7,368 nucleotides of DNA from the NCBI GenBank assembly GCA_023253495.1, contig JALRGF010000068.1, positions 1 to 7,368 on the forward strand. The letters run 5' to 3'. Below the pieces are notes generated by a model, which was not told the origin of the DNA, did not search any database, and worked only from the letters and a program-made list of their open reading frames with translations. The stretch comes from Verrucomicrobiales bacterium. Lineage in GTDB: Bacteria; Verrucomicrobiota; Verrucomicrobiia; Verrucomicrobiales; V1-33. The position numbers were made by a program, and so were the translations under genes. Shown one piece after another: positions 1 to 4,670 of this stretch. How positions within the stretch are numbered: the stretch's first letter is position 1; every line of letters starts with the position of its first letter.

Positions 1-83
1 ATGGGAGTCCCGCTACTCAGAGACATCTGGATCAGGCGGCACTACGGGGAACGCTCATCACGCTCCCCTTAAGTCTCATTGGA

Positions 84-174
84 ACCGCCCGGTGCCGCCG
101 ACCGCAGGGAGACAGCCAGCCGACAGGCTGCCCGAAGGGTGAGCGCAGCGAGGCAAACCCGCATGCCGGGTGGT
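84..174 (+). ncRNA. Group II intron domain 5 with enlarged apical loop
   Basis: The 5' strand ACCGCCCGGTGC (84-95) pairs with the 3' strand GCATGCCGGGTGGT (161-174). Pairs are A84-T174, C85-G173, C86-G172, wobble G87-T171, C88-G170 to G92-C166, then a two-base bulge T164-G165, then T93-A163, G94-C162 and C95-G161. A basal helix with a G-U wobble at the catalytic triad (CGC, 86-88), a two-base bulge in the 3' strand and a short upper helix is the domain 5 hallmark. Domain 5 is normally about 34 nt with a tetraloop. Here positions 96-160 (65 nt) sit in the loop and can form their own stem, CAGCC (about 113-117) with GGCTG (126-130). Confidence 0.65.
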
Positions 175-176
175 GT

Positions 177-217
177 GGGAGGGGTGACGGGCGCCATCAC
201 GTCACGCCGACCCGATT
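177..217 (+). ncRNA. Group II intron domain 6 and 3' splice site
   Basis: A perfect six-base stem GTGACG (184-189)/CGTCAC (200-205) is extended at its base by GGG 177-179 with CCC 211-213 and GG 181-182 with CC 207-208. This leaves A210 unpaired, seven to eight bases before the proposed intron end, which is where the bulged branch-point adenosine is expected. The sequence then ends CCCGATT. The stem is seen directly; the branch-point role is inferred from position. Confidence 0.55.
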
Positions 218-471
218 CTCTTTTTGTGTTTTGGAGGTAGCTCGTCACCCGGATCCGGGTCGCAATCAGGTACTCGGGTCAGCAGGCGGTCAAAATCCTT
301 CAGGTTGGCTCGTTCAGCTCGATGTCGAAGATAATCAACGGTCTCCAATGCCGAAAGCTTCTCTGCTGCCGCTGTAATCAGGAATTGGTTCATGGAGTAA
401 CCGTCCTTCGTCGCGAGTTCTTTGATCGCACGATGAAGGGAAGCAGGAACACGGATGGATAATGTAGTCAT
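202..471 (-). CDS. Ribbon-helix-helix antitoxin (HicB/Arc-like), intron-altered C-terminus
   Basis: 89-residue protein. The N-terminal strand TTLSIRVP (2-9), a helix with SLHRAIKELATKDG (11-24) and a second helix SMNQFLITAAAEKL (26-39) form a ribbon-helix-helix DNA-binding fold of the type seen in antitoxins paired with PIN toxins. Residues 40-79 should bind and neutralise the toxin and end in the acidic DPDPGDEL that usually closes such proteins. Here PPKHKKRIGSA follows, and the last four residues and the stop lie in the proposed group II intron end. Its ATG overlaps the toxin TGA in an ATGA (468-471), so the two are translationally coupled, toxin first. It probably autoregulates through the palindrome just upstream of the toxin. 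The paralogue class is not certain. Confidence 0.82.
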   Translation of the reverse strand: MTTLSIRVPASLHRAIKELATKDGYSMNQFLITAAAEKLSALETVDYLRHRAERANLKDFDRLLTRVPDCDPDPGDELPPKHKKRIGSA

Positions 472-881
472 GGTCTGATGAAGCCTAGTGTTGTGGCAGG
501 TGTGATGGCGCGAACCCCCATTGAGTCTGAACCTCGAAAGTGGTTGATGTTGGGTGTGATGATGAATGCTGCCGATGCTGCGACCGCGAGCTCGAGGACA
601 AGGTCGTCATCTGCGTCTGCTAGGAATGGCCTCCAAGCGAAAAACACTTGCTGGTGATCCGCCAGTTGGCACAGACCGTCCACAATCCTGCGGAGTTCAT
701 CAGCCGTGAAATGAGGAATGAGACCAGGCCGCAGAACGACCGACTCATACTCAAGAACGAGGGCGACAGATACGGCAATACGGATGTCCCCGGCGCGGAT
801 CGCGCGGAGAATCTGAAAGCTGGCTCCTCGTTTGGATCGGAGTCCCGCCACAAGGACTGACGTGTCGAGACCTGCATACAC
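468..881 (-). CDS. PIN-domain toxin (COG1569/TIGR00305-like) of a TA pair
   Basis: 137-residue PIN protein, the usual size for this family. Such toxins are Mg2+-dependent ribonucleases that slow translation when freed from antitoxin. PIN residues visible are D6 in GLDTSVLVAGL, E44 in LVLEYESVVLRPG, and the acidic run DADDD (89-93) followed by LVLELAVAASAAFIIT. Position 111 is Asn (TPNINHF), as in many COG1569 members, which have an Asn-x-x-[DH]-F ending in place of a fourth acidic residue. The start is GTG at 881: the frame is closed by TAG at 908-906 and no ATG lies between. The downstream ATG at 877 is out of frame. GAAGG lies immediately 5' of the start, too close for a normal ribosome site. 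It overlaps the antitoxin by 4 nt. Confidence 0.88.
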   Translation of the reverse strand: MYAGLDTSVLVAGLRSKRGASFQILRAIRAGDIRIAVSVALVLEYESVVLRPGLIPHFTADELRRIVDGLCQLADHQQVFFAWRPFLADADDDLVLELAVAASAAFIITPNINHFRGSDSMGVRAITPATTLGFIRP

Positions 882-885
882 CTTC

Positions 886-903
886 GGTATTGTCCACGAT
901 ACC
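886..903. promoter_or_regulatory. Palindrome upstream of the toxin, candidate TA operator
   Basis: GGTATTGTCCACGATACC is an 18-base inverted repeat with 8-base arms, a CC centre and one T/G mismatch. It ends five bases before the toxin GTG start. Ribbon-helix-helix antitoxins normally bind palindromes over their own promoter, so this is the best operator candidate. Its role is inferred from position; no convincing -10/-35 pair was found beside it. Confidence 0.4.
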
Positions 904-949
904 GCCTAAGCCGCAAGGAATTTGTTGGAGAACGTCAAAGGACACCGAA

Positions 950-962
950 CCCCTGAGCGGGG
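950..962 (-). terminator. Weak hairpin downstream of the lipoprotein gene
   Basis: CCCC (950-953) and GGGG (959-962) form a short GC stem with a five-base loop, about 60 bases past the lipoprotein stop (1023, minus strand). On the minus strand it is followed by TTCGG and, a little later, TCCTTT, not a clean T-run. It could end lipoprotein transcription before the toxin-antitoxin operon on the same strand. Evidence is weak. The rest of 882-1022 holds nothing else I recognise. Confidence 0.22.
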
Positions 963-1022
963 GCGCGGCTTCGAATACGGGTTGAGGGTGGAATGAGCAT
1001 GACGGATTGAACTCGCGGCGGG

Positions 1023-1517
1023 TCAGGGGTTCTGTGCTCCGCCTTGTTGGGCGGGAATTTCGTTGGGTCTTATTGAAAGCAGAGCATTTTTCACCATTGG
1101 CCAGGTGCGCAATGAATCAGAGTACATGTAATGAACATCAAGCGACACTGCTTGGCCCTGATATTTCATTGTAAAGTGACCATCAAAAGAATGCGGAACG
1201 TCTGGATTTGGCCATTCGTACGTTCTATAGTTTCCATGGTCTACCACCTTATACTCGCTTAAGGGAGCGCAAAAACACATTATCAGCTTATTGTCAGCAA
1301 CATTCGCTTTAACTTTAAATTCGGCCCCGATTCTGGAAACGACATAAGTCTTTTCCGAACCCTCGCTGGTTGCTAAGGCTACTTTCCATTCCTCTATTCC
1401 GTCAAAAGTGAAGGGAATGTCCGATGTTTTCACATGGTCGTTTTGGTACCCGAAAGGACTGCTGCGGCAACCTAATGCAAAGCAAGCAGCGAGAGCAATC
1501 AGAATGAAGTGTTTCAT
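1023..1517 (-). CDS. Small putative lipoprotein, unknown function
   Basis: 164-residue protein, not recognised as a known family. The start is ATG 1517 because the next residues MKHFILIALAACFALGC form a lipoprotein signal peptide: a basic start, a hydrophobic core and a lipobox-like ALGC with C17. A longer frame from 1598 would put 27 unrelated residues in front of this signal. GAAG about nine bases upstream is a weak ribosome site. The mature part has mixed strand-like content with aromatics, including IPFTFDGIEEWKVAL and HFTMKYQGQAVSLDVHYMYSDS, suggesting a small beta-rich domain of a membrane-anchored, probably periplasm-facing protein. Codon use and base composition are visibly more AT-rich than in ispH or the cytochrome gene, consistent with acquisition. 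The CFC at about residues 100-102 could be a disulfide or metal site; that is speculation. Confidence 0.72.
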   Translation of the reverse strand: MKHFILIALAACFALGCRSSPFGYQNDHVKTSDIPFTFDGIEEWKVALATSEGSEKTYVVSRIGAEFKVKANVADNKLIMCFCAPLSEYKVVDHGNYRTYEWPNPDVPHSFDGHFTMKYQGQAVSLDVHYMYSDSLRTWPMVKNALLSIRPNEIPAQQGGAQNP

Positions 1518-1544
1518 GTGTGTGTCTTCGCCCAACAGTTTTAT

Positions 1545-1607
1545 TATGCGACCGTCGCCTTTCGTCCTGGATATGCGACCGTCGCATAACTGGTGCAAAT
1601 GCGACCC
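1545..1607. repeat. Three phased ATGCGACC repeats, one a perfect palindrome
   Basis: TATGCGACCGTCGC occurs at 1545-1558 and again at 1572-1585, 27 bases apart. A third, shorter copy ATGCGACCC starts at 1599, 26 bases after the second. The central copy continues into TATGCGACCGTCGCATA (1572-1588), a perfect 8-base inverted repeat around a single C. The array ends about 28 bases upstream of the lipoprotein ATG. On the minus strand a CATAAT hexamer abuts the first copy and could serve as a -10. Spacing near 2.5 helical turns and position suggest an operator, but a dispersed genomic repeat is equally possible. Confidence 0.5.
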
Positions 1608-1706
1608 GGAGGGACAGGGCTTCGCATGGAGCGTTCATGCTGATATTTAGCGGAGAAATGCTGGGGAGCCAAGGGGAAACTGTGGAATGCGTCTGGAAGG
1701 AAGGGG

Positions 1707-2080
1707 TTAGAGGTCGAGTGGGCTGGGGGCGCCGGCGCCCGGACGGTCAAGGATATGGAGGTAGATCATGATTGTCTCTACCGATGAATGGCCGAGGAGA
1801 GAATGGAGGGTGCGGATGTCGGTGCCGCTTTGGAGGAGGTGGGTGGGGAACGAATGGCGGGGGTATGTCAGGAGGCACGTGTGGCGATGGCCGATGGGCG
1901 GACGGCATCGTCGGAGTGTTGTTGGAGGGAGTTTTCATGGAGGTGATGGCGAACGCAGTGGCCGGTCCTCGGATGAGGGCAGAGTGGGGCGGTCGGGGAG
2001 AGGAACTGCCAGGGCCATTCCTGCGGGGCGTTGGGAACCATTGGGACAGGCACCATCGGCACCACTTGGTCCGCACGGTG
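1707..2080 (-). pseudogene. Decayed C-terminal fragment of an integron integrase (IntI-type tyrosine recombinase)
   Basis: Reading the minus strand, 2080 to 1871 encodes a segment with PNAPQEWPWQFLSP, HPRTG and VRHHLHENSLQ. This matches the IntI-specific region (consensus PNA..EW.WQ..FP, DPRSG..RRHH.HE...Q) that sets integron integrases apart from other tyrosine recombinases. It ends ATRAS and then TGA (1870-1868), where the family has Cys-His-Thr. After a one-base loss in the run of five C (1859-1863) the frame resumes as RHSFPTHLLQSGTDIRTLH, then SLLGHSSVETIMIYLHIL, then DRPGAGAPSPLDL and TAA at 1709-1707. Catalytic Arg (codon 1859-1857), His (1790-1788) and the Tyr nucleophile (1763-1761) remain. 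The N-terminal half, including the first catalytic Arg, is absent; PSSLVPP near 2130 may be a trace of it. No attC site or cassette array is visible. The gene is certainly non-functional as read. Confidence 0.83.
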
Positions 2081-2150
2081 AGATTCACTCCACGGCTCGG
2101 GAGAAGGGAAACGTTTGGGCGGGACCAGTGAGGAGGGATGATTTTCTGCG

Positions 2151-2207
2151 AAAAAGGCTTTGCCAAGCAAAGTAAAGAGGTGTAGCTTTGCTGCACAAAG
2201 CAAAGCC
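2151..2207 (-). terminator. Candidate intrinsic terminator on the minus strand
   Basis: On the minus strand the stem GGCTTTGC (2207-2200) can pair with GCAAAGCC (2163-2156), immediately followed by five T (2155-2151). A compact alternative is CTTTGC-TTG-GCAAAG (2172-2158) followed by CC and the same T-run. A further hairpin GCTTTG/CAAAGC lies between (2185-2201). Any transcript coming antisense out of the ispH region would be expected to stop here. No minus-strand gene directly feeds it. Confidence 0.42.
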
Positions 2208-2238
2208 GTCCGTGCGGACGGGTGTCCCGGCTTTGTGC
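2156..2238. repeat. Cluster of nested, mutually exclusive inverted repeats
   Basis: Several copies of CTTTG(C) and (G)CAAAG alternate within 83 bases. Possible stems are CTTTGC 2158-2163 with GCAAAG 2167-2172; GCTTTG 2185-2190 with CAAAGC 2196-2201; GGCTTTGC 2156-2163 with GCAAAGCC 2200-2207; CAAAGCCG 2201-2208 with CGGCTTTG 2228-2235; and GCACAAAG 2193-2200 with CTTTGTGC 2231-2238. A perfect palindrome CCGTCCGTGCGGACGG (2206-2221) sits inside. Some of these exclude each other. The cluster lies between the integrase relic and ispH and is not coding. Confidence 0.6.
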
Positions 2239-2242
2239 CATC

Positions 2243-2248
2243 TATCAT
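2243..2248 (+). promoter_or_regulatory. Possible -10 element of ispH
   Basis: TATCAT matches the bacterial -10 consensus at five of six positions. It lies 12 bases before the ispH ATG, which would give a leader of only a few bases. No good -35 stands 16-18 bases upstream. Weak candidate only. Confidence 0.22.
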
Positions 2249-2260
2249 TTATTGAACTGT

Positions 2261-3133
2261 ATGAACATTCATCTGGCGCGGTCGTATGGGATGTGTTTCG
2301 GGGTGCGGGACGCGTTGCGGGCGACGCGGGCGGTGGCGGCGGGCGGGCCGGTGACGGTGTTGGGGCAGTTGGTGCATAATCCGGTGGTGTCGGCGCAGCT
2401 GGCGGGGATGGGGGTGCGGGAGGGGCGGTTGGAGGAAGTGGGGCGGGTGGGGACGAAGCGGGTGGTGATTACGGCGCATGGGGCGGCGGACGGGCATCGT
2501 CGGGCGTGGGGCGCGGCGGGGCACGAGGTGACGGACACGACGTGTCCGTTGGTGCGGAAGGCGCATGGGGCGTTGGCGCGGCTGGTGGCGGCGGGGTATT
2601 TTCCGGTGGTGATCGGCAAGCGGGACCATGTGGAAGTGCGCGGCTTGACCGGTGATTTTCCGGGGGCGGTGGTGGTGGAGGGGCCGGATGACGTGGGGGC
2701 GGTGCCGTACGGGTGTGCGCTCGGGGTGGTGTCGCAGACGACGCAGCCGTTGGAGCGGGTGGAGCGGCTGGTGGAGATGATCCGGCGGGAGCGGCCCGGG
2801 GTGGAGGTGCGGTGGGTGGACACGGTGTGTCAGCCGACGAAAGACCGGCAGCAGGCTTTGGATGAGTTGTGCCGCGTGAGTGAAGTGGTGGTGGTGGTGG
2901 GCGGCCGGAACAGCAATAATACCCGGGAGCTGGCGGCGCGGGTCGGGGCGCTGGGTGCGCGGGCGCGGCACGTCGAGGGCCCTGAAGACTTGGACCCTCG
3001 GTGGTTTGAGGGGGTCACGGATGTCGGGGTGACGGCTGGCACCTCGACGCTGGACGAGACGGTGGAGGCGGTGGTGCGGCGGCTCCGGGAGATGGCGGCG
3101 ACGCCCCTCCGGCGGCCGGCTTGTTCGTACTGA
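2261..3133 (+). CDS. ispH: 4-hydroxy-3-methylbut-2-enyl diphosphate reductase (IspH/LytB)
   Basis: 290-residue cytosolic [4Fe-4S] enzyme, the last step of the MEP pathway, reducing HMBPP to isopentenyl and dimethylallyl diphosphate. The three cluster cysteines are C12 (GMCFGV), C95 (DTTCPLVRKAH) and C190 (DTVCQPTKDRQ). Substrate residues by family comparison are H39 (QLVHN), H73 (ITAHG), H123 and E125 (DHVEV), T160/T161 (SQTTQP), S218 and N220 (GRNSNN) and S262 (GVTAGTS). All expected positions are filled, so it should be active. ATG 2261 is chosen because MNIHLARSYGMCFGV begins where the family does. An in-frame GTG at 2222 would add 13 unrelated residues and overlap the inverted repeats. 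Neither start has a Shine-Dalgarno sequence. Third codon positions are strongly G-biased, unlike the C-biased genes to its right. It converges on the repeat-protein gene 50 bases downstream. Confidence 0.95.
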   Translation: MNIHLARSYGMCFGVRDALRATRAVAAGGPVTVLGQLVHNPVVSAQLAGMGVREGRLEEVGRVGTKRVVITAHGAADGHRRAWGAAGHEVTDTTCPLVRKAHGALARLVAAGYFPVVIGKRDHVEVRGLTGDFPGAVVVEGPDDVGAVPYGCALGVVSQTTQPLERVERLVEMIRRERPGVEVRWVDTVCQPTKDRQQALDELCRVSEVVVVVGGRNSNNTRELAARVGALGARARHVEGPEDLDPRWFEGVTDVGVTAGTSTLDETVEAVVRRLREMAATPLRRPACSY

Positions 3134-3150
3134 GAACGGACGCCGCGGCC

Positions 3151-3180
3151 CGACGCAGGGCATTGGCACTGTGCCCGTCG
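3151..3180. terminator. Possible bidirectional hairpin between convergent genes
   Basis: CGAC (3151-3154) with GTCG (3177-3180) and GGGCA (3158-3162) with TGCCC (3172-3176) form an imperfect stem with a nine-base loop. It fills most of the 50 nt between the ispH stop and the stop of the minus-strand repeat protein. It is GC-rich but has no T-run on either side, so termination is inferred from position and fold only. Confidence 0.33.
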
Positions 3181-3183
3181 GTA

Positions 3184-4524
3184 TCAGCCGCGGCCGCGGC
3201 GGCCGTCGCGTTTGGTTTCGAGCACGCGTTTCTGGGCTTCGGGGGAGAGCCCGCTGTTCGGCAGCCACTGGGTGGCGGCTTCGCGGTCGCGGATGAACCA
3301 CGCTTGCGCGGCGCGGGTCATGGCTTCGTTGCGGGTGGATTCCTGGGCGATGGTACGGGCCCACGCGATGGCGGATTCGGGTTCCTCCCAGGCCACCCGG
3401 CGCACGAAGCCGCTGACCGCCTGGTCTTTGAGCGGAGAGGCCGGCAGGTCGATGAGGAACTGGCTGGCGGCCGTGGGGTCGCGGCGGGCCCATTCGCCGA
3501 GGGCCCCGTGCATGCCGGCTTCCCGGGCTCGGCCTTCGGGCAAGCCGAGCAACCACTGGACGGCGGCACCGGGATCACGTTCGGCGTATTCTTCGCCGAC
3601 CTCGTCGATGATGCGCGCGCCGTACTCGACGGTGGCAAACTGGGTTGCCCAGGCGGCGGCGGCGGCCGGATCGGTGTCGACATAGCTGTTGGCGACGCGT
3701 TCGAGGGCGGAGGTTTTGGCGTCGCCGTCCGGCAGGGATTCGGCCCATTGGGCGGAGGCGACGGCACCCTCCTTGCGGAGCTGCTCACTGGCCACCGTGT
3801 TCATGTACGCGGCGGCATTGCCGTCGCCGGCGGCGGCGAGGTCGAGCACGTAGCGGGTGGCGAAACCGATGTCGTGATCGGCGAGGCCGCCGACGAGGTT
3901 CCCTTGCAGGCGGGTGCGTTCCTCTTTGTTTTCGATCTGCCCGAGCCAGGCGATGGCTTGTTGCGGATCGGCGCTGGCCCATCCGGTCAGCGCCTGGGCG
4001 AGGGCGCCATTGCGGCGGTCGGCATTTTCGATTTTGGCGGCGGCGGCGAGCGCGCCGGGCCCGTCGGCGGCGCCCCAGGCGTACTGGAAGAGCTGCCATT
4101 GATCGCCGCTGGCGCGGCCGCCGCGCATCTGGGCGCGGATCTGTTCGGCATTTTCCGGCGTCAGGCCTTCGAGCAGGCGGGCGAAGGCGAGCTGGCGCTT
4201 GAGCGGATTGGGGTCGTTGAAGGCTTCGCGGGCGGTGGCTTCGATCTGGGCCTCGGTCAGCAGGGCGCGCGCGGCCCCGGCGGCCGGACTGGCGGCGTCC
4301 TCCTTTCCGGCGGGGGTGCCTTTGGCGGCGGCGCGGGCGAGTCCCGGGCCGGCGGGTGCTGCGGGCACGGTCACGACGTCCGGCGCGGACCGGGTCTGGC
4401 CGGAACCGGGCCGGCCATCGCGCAGGCTGCCCACAGCGTAGGCCCCGATGGCGGCGACCAGCCAGAGGGCGTGAGGGAGAAGGCGGCGATTGAGCATCAG
4501 AGTTTCTCGCACAGGTCGGGTCAT
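3184..4524 (-). CDS. Membrane-anchored helical-repeat protein, unknown function
   Basis: 446 residues, high-GC codon use with C-rich third positions. An N-terminal basic stretch and a hydrophobic segment (about 17-33, PHALWLVAAIGAYAVGS) look like a signal anchor. A low-complexity Ala/Pro/Gly linker (about 40-85) follows. The rest is alpha-helical and repetitive, with a motif of aromatic-x-x-x-D/E-P-x-x-A-x-x-W recurring at WASADPQQAIAW (182-193), YVDTDPAAAAAW (281-292), YAERDPGAAVQW (313-324), WARRDPTAASQF (345-356), VAWEEPESAIAW (377-388) and a degenerate WFIRDREAATQW (409-420). Units of about 32 residues resemble solenoid repeats common in Verrucomicrobiota, presumably for protein binding on the outer face of the membrane. 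ATG 4524 is supported by GAGG ten bases upstream; the alternative Met10 has no ribosome site. It is divergent from the cytochrome gene, so both may share the 146-nt control region. Confidence 0.82.
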   Translation of the reverse strand: MTRPVRETLMLNRRLLPHALWLVAAIGAYAVGSLRDGRPGSGQTRSAPDVVTVPAAPAGPGLARAAAKGTPAGKEDAASPAAGAARALLTEAQIEATAREAFNDPNPLKRQLAFARLLEGLTPENAEQIRAQMRGGRASGDQWQLFQYAWGAADGPGALAAAAKIENADRRNGALAQALTGWASADPQQAIAWLGQIENKEERTRLQGNLVGGLADHDIGFATRYVLDLAAAGDGNAAAYMNTVASEQLRKEGAVASAQWAESLPDGDAKTSALERVANSYVDTDPAAAAAWATQFATVEYGARIIDEVGEEYAERDPGAAVQWLLGLPEGRAREAGMHGALGEWARRDPTAASQFLIDLPASPLKDQAVSGFVRRVAWEEPESAIAWARTIAQESTRNEAMTRAAQAWFIRDREAATQWLPNSGLSPEAQKRVLETKRDGRRGRG

Positions 4525-4636
4525 AAGGGAACCTCAATGACTTTTAAGGGAATGGAGTACTGATCCCGGGCGCGGAGTGGCGGGAGCGGCCTCCCTCAGG
4601 CGGGCTCCGGTGGGCTGTTTAGGGGTGTGGGGGCGC

Positions 4637-4664
4637 TTGAAGGAATGGGCGTGGCGCTTATGAT
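4637..4664 (+). promoter_or_regulatory. Sigma70-like promoter for the cytochrome/DUF1549 gene
   Basis: TTGAAG (4637-4642) and TATGAT (4659-4664) are separated by 16 bases and match the -35 and -10 consensus at four and five of six positions. The expected transcription start, about seven bases past the -10, falls on or next to the GTG start codon at 4671, implying a leaderless or nearly leaderless mRNA. The rest of the 4525-4670 divergent intergenic region shows no clear operator. Confidence 0.42.
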
Positions 4665-4670
4665 GCTCAA

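Larger units (their letters stand above)
1..217 (+). mobile_element. 3' end of a group II intron (partial, 5' part outside window)
   Basis: The stretch ends with a helix that fits group II domain 5, then a stem that fits domain 6, then a terminal ACCCGATT, a typical bacterial group II 3' end. The intron boundary is placed at 216/217. The intron-encoded reverse transcriptase/maturase would lie upstream, outside the window. A short frame open from position 1 closes at TAA 70-72; it could be the tail of that protein or just domain 4 sequence, and I cannot tell which. The intron lies on the strand opposite to the toxin-antitoxin operon and abuts the antitoxin 3' end. Helix geometry is seen directly; the family assignment rests on knowledge of group II folds. 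The apical loop of domain 5 is much longer than normal, so this copy may be inactive. Confidence 0.68.

Noticed and set aside
1482..1493. LAAC at residues 9-12 of the lipoprotein as the lipobox
   Set aside because: It matches the consensus better than ALGC, but leaves too short a signal peptide; C17 is more plausible. It is not fully excluded.
1518..1598. Longer lipoprotein start at 1598
   Set aside because: It would bury the signal peptide behind 27 residues and read through the palindromic repeats.
1545..2238. attC sites or a gene cassette array near the integrase relic
   Set aside because: No GTTRRRY core with paired R/L boxes was found by eye; GTTATGC on the minus strand near 1590 fails the consensus.
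1747..2241. Open frames over the integrase relic on both strands as new genes
   Set aside because: Products are Pro-rich or Gly/Trp/Arg-rich from skewed base composition. The only sequence matching a known family is the broken minus-strand recombinase.
2222..2260. GTG 2222 as the ispH start
   Set aside because: It adds 13 residues not typical of the family, starts next to a perfect palindrome and has no ribosome site; ATG 2261 matches family N-termini.
2249..3556. Minus-strand open frame of 435 codons across ispH
   Set aside because: The product is His/Pro/Arg-rich low complexity and antisense to ispH, which has all family residues.
3121..4563. Long + strand open frame of 480 codons opposite the repeat protein
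   Set aside because: It is Gly/Ala-rich without domain logic, overlaps the ispH end, and mirrors the minus-strand gene, which has a signal anchor, regular repeats and a ribosome site.
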